DNA from: Pseudoscleropodium purum
Taxonomy: Eukaryota; Streptophyta; Bryopsida; Hypnales; Brachytheciaceae
Direction: 5' to 3'
DNA length: 64,000 nucleotides
Assembly: GCA_963969395.1 (NCBI GenBank)
Contig: OZ017802.1
Coordinates: 1,366,501-1,430,500 of the forward strand
The notes beneath the pieces are model-generated. The model ran no database searches. It had not been told where the DNA came from and saw only the letters and a program-made list of their open reading frames with translations. Within the stretch, counting starts at the first letter, position 1; each line of letters begins with the position of its first letter. A program made the position numbers and the translations under genes. Positions 60,966 to 64,000 of this stretch are shown here, piece after piece.

Positions 60966-63354
60966 TCAATTGCTAAAGAATAATTGTTTGTAAAATATAG
61001 AATTGAATATTTGGTTTAGGGTTTAGGACTCTTCCAAAGTCAATTTTGAATGCATTTCTTTGGAAAAAAAATCAAAGCAAGGTGCACATTGTGAACTTGC
61101 TTCCTTGGTGTGAATTTAAAACAAATTTCTAATTAGAAGAAGTCTAGATGAAAAGGTACTTGAGAGTCTTGTATATGATTTTATGGTATATTATTTATTT
61201 GTGATTTAATTCACATTCAACTTTTAGCCAAAAACTATTATAAAATACTTTTCAAAATCTTGTAGTGCAATTTTTTCCAAATTTTACATGAAAGTTATAG
61301 CTTACACATGCATTGAAGTTTCAATATGTGAGTTTATCATATTCTTAATTTCATAAGAATTCATGACAAAACTTGTTTTATGTAGATAATTTAAATACTC
61401 ATTTCTCTATGTGCACAATATAGACTAGATAAAGATGTTGGCATAGACAAATGCATAGTACAATCAACCAAATCTTAAACATAGATTCCATACAAGCTAG
61501 TGCATTTAGAATATAGTTGTGAACATTTGCTGAAAATGCAAGTTTAAAAATCAAATTAAAATTATATATAGCATTACTACATTGACAATGAAGGTTTTCA
61601 ATAAAATTGCCCCACATGATATTTTTGCACATGAATGTGCGTGAAATTTTTGATTTTAACCATACAAAAATAAGATTAATTTGTTTAGTATGCATGGAAC
61701 TAATTGTAGAGAATACTAATTATTGGATTTTAAACCCCCCCCACACACAAAAAAAAAACCAAAAAAAAACCCTCGCAACATTTGAAGAAGAAAAATTATA
61801 AGATGATGAATAATTTTTTTTTGAACACACACATACCAAAAAAAATAATTGTACTAGAATCTAAAGCAAATGTAGTAATTTTATTTTTAAAAACAAGAAA
61901 TAGAAAACTCTCAAATTTGTATACATTTTTAAAGAAAATAAGTAGAAAGTCAAAACCAACTAAATTGGATCCTAATTTTTTTGAAGTATAACTTATATAA
62001 GCATCAATTTTTAAATTTAATAATTGATATTATTAGCATATTTCTTGAAAAATCTTTAAAAAAAATTAGAATCATTGTAATTATTTTTGTATTATTAATC
62101 ATAAAAAGTAAAATCTTGCATTTCAAATTTAAAAAAAATACAAATACAAAATTTTTTTTCTCCAGAATTAGATTGTTTGGACAAAGTAAAGACTAGAAAT
62201 GTCCAAAAAAATGTTTTATTTTCATCCCTACTATTTCTTTCATTGTAAAAAATTAGGATTGCTCCTTTTTCTATTAGATTACATTTCTTAAATAAAATTT
62301 TAAATAATTCTCACATTAAAATTTGAAATACTTTTCATGTTGAAATTTTAAAATTAAAACAAAAACAAAAACAAGTATGTCAACATGTTACTATACAAGT
62401 AGCTAGTTTACAAAATATTGAGATTTGTTTGACCCTACTAAGAATTTGCTAGTGAAAATTTTAAGAAGACACATTGTGTCCTTTTAGTCCTAAAGGGATT
62501 GAAATGATCTTTTATAAAATTAAATTTCCTAGAAAATCCAAAAAATATTTAAGGAGAAAAACAATTCAAATAAACTAAATATACATAACAATTCAATTTC
62601 AAAAGTAAAATAGTCAAAAAAAATCTTTATGTAGTTTATTTATTTTCTCATATTTGAATGTACAAAAAAATTGTAGCTCAAATTCATCAACAACATTCAT
62701 TTCATAGAATTTGGAATACACTCTTGCAAGTAGAATGTGTAGTGTTTTAAAGAATCTCGTATTTTTGTAAGAGCATAATCATCATCTTTTGAAAATTTTA
62801 ATGATGAACACAAAACATTGACATTTCAAGATCACCTAAAATTGTACACAAAGATTAATTTTCAATATACTTCCATAATTTTTTTGAAATCTCAAAATTG
62901 ACCATTTGGTGCATTGGGAGAACAAAAATTGGTAGTTCCCACCATGCATTCACCAATCCTAAATCCAAAGCTACTAGTGTACAAATAGTGAGAAAATAAC
63001 CATATGTATTTTTACTCACTCAAAAATAAATCTTCATCATTTCTTTGGTAAAATTTCAGTTTCATCAAGTACAAAGAGCAAAGCATTTTTATTGTATTTT
63101 TTAGAATGTTTTCACTATTTATAACAATTCAACAAATTTGTCTTTATGCTATATCATTTTATTTAAAATTTTGATACAATTGAATTCAAGTAGTACTAAA
63201 TTCTTCATACTATTTCATTCTTTAGAATCTAAAAGTTCCTTCTACAAATTGTATTTTCTTCCATCAAACATGTCAAACTAGCTTCATTGCATCTGTATTG
63301 ATGGTAAATTCATATTGGCATCTATGGCTATGGATTTGAAATTAAATAATGGAT
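60966..63354. other. AT-rich DNA with homopolymer tracts
   Basis: No gene is recognised. Open frames at 61607-62196 are Lys/Ile/Phe-rich low-complexity translations of A/T runs. A C7-CACACAC-A9 tract sits near 61734-61760. Confidence 0.5.
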
Positions 63355-63639
63355 TATGATCTAATATAAGGTGTGGGATTGGAATTGCAAATGAATCCTA
63401 ATCATTGGATGGATCACAATCCTAGATCAAAAGTGGGATTGAATATGGACAATTTAAATCACTTGATGGATCATAATCGTGGATCACAAATGGAAATGGA
63501 TATGGACAATTTGAATCACATGATGAATCATTATTTTGGATCATAAATGGAAATGTGTATGGAAAATATAAATTGTTTGATGGATCACAATTTTAGATCA
63601 TAAATAAAAATAGGTGTAGGAGCCAACCCATTTTTTATC
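63355..63639. repeat. 57-bp tandem repeat, about five units
   Basis: Consecutive diverged units follow the pattern GATCACAAATGGAAATGG..ATATGGACAATTTGAATC..TGATGG. Successive starts (ATCACAATC, ATCATAATC, ATCATTATT, ATCACAATT) are 57 bp apart. It is non-coding satellite-like sequence. Confidence 0.85.
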
Positions 63640-63674
63640 ACTCCTTTGCATTTCCAACATATAGGTTGTTTTCA

Positions 63675-64000
63675 TTTTGTGAAGTTGTGGAGCAATTCCC
63701 AGAGTAGTTGTGATGCATTATGATTGGTTCCAAGGTTCTAAATATTTCAACCAACCTTTGATTCATTTTGTAATCAATCTATGGTTGGAAATGCAAAGGT
63801 CTATATGACCAAAAGAGGTTGTAGGATACAATTCATCTAAAAAATTCATAATAATGTATTTTGACTTAAATTTTTTTGGAAAATTCTACAATCCTTCCGA
63901 GCTCTATTTCTACATATGAAAACAATTCCATTGTTTTGATACACACACTCTACATACCTATAGTTGCTTAAATTGGTGGAAATGGATCAACTACATTATA
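63675..64000 (+). repeat. Dispersed repeat, partner of 30480-30780, cut by the window edge
   Basis: The text from GTTGTGGAGCAATTCC to the window end follows 30480-30780 in the same orientation. No ORF or known class. Confidence 0.7.

Noticed and set aside
61607..62196. Chain of plus-strand open frames with Lys/Ile/Phe-rich products
   Set aside because: They arise from A/T-rich low-complexity DNA and show no domain or codon pattern of a gene.
63355..63639. Regular spaced repeats considered as a CRISPR-like array
   Set aside because: Units are contiguous and diverged without unique spacers, and the window is plant nuclear DNA.

Overview
The window reads as nuclear DNA of a land plant. It holds intron-rich genes with canonical GT-AG junctions, a chloroplast outer-envelope pore gene and a plant-type DEK chromatin gene, set in a very AT-rich, repeat-laden background. 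The gene content does not fix the species. I see no organellar, bacterial or viral block.

Genes lie mainly in the first 26 kb. (1) 1454 down to the left edge, minus strand: the 5' part of a DUF220/START-like gene that runs out of the window. (2) 8301-7893, minus: a frameshifted remnant of the SART-1/SNU66 (plant DOT2) splicing factor C-terminus. (3) 12780-9988, minus: a complete three-exon OEP24 gene of 214 residues. (4) 15566-20862, plus: a complete twelve-exon DEK gene of 576 residues with three AT-hook-like motifs and a DEK_C domain. (5) 23327-26089, plus: a complete three-exon LSM3 gene of 97 residues. These are unrelated housekeeping genes; eukaryotic neighbours like these need not work together.

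From about 28.8 kb to the end the sequence is mostly transposable-element debris. The clearest structures are: a decayed PIF/Harbinger element (about 42120-46454) with a Myb/SANT-like ORF and an opposed DDE transposase; a Harbinger-type MITE with TAA target duplications (58759-59102); two groups of non-coding elements whose ends read TTAA-CCC...GGG-TTAA, which is the piggyBac-type terminal signature, in long (0.36-1.4 kb) and short (about 220 bp) forms; a pair of elements with CATTAG...CTAATG termini; a tRNA-like SINE; and two tiny poly(A)-tailed retro-insertions with intact target duplications. One long TTAA element sits inside the Harbinger transposase, and removing it with one TTAA restores the reading frame.

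Several local tandem duplications are also present: inside OEP24 intron 1 (copying a splice acceptor), inside LSM3 intron 1, in the DEK 3' region, at 49.8 kb, and a 57-bp satellite near 63.4 kb. The most unusual signal is the TTAA element population, because such elements are rarely described in land plants.
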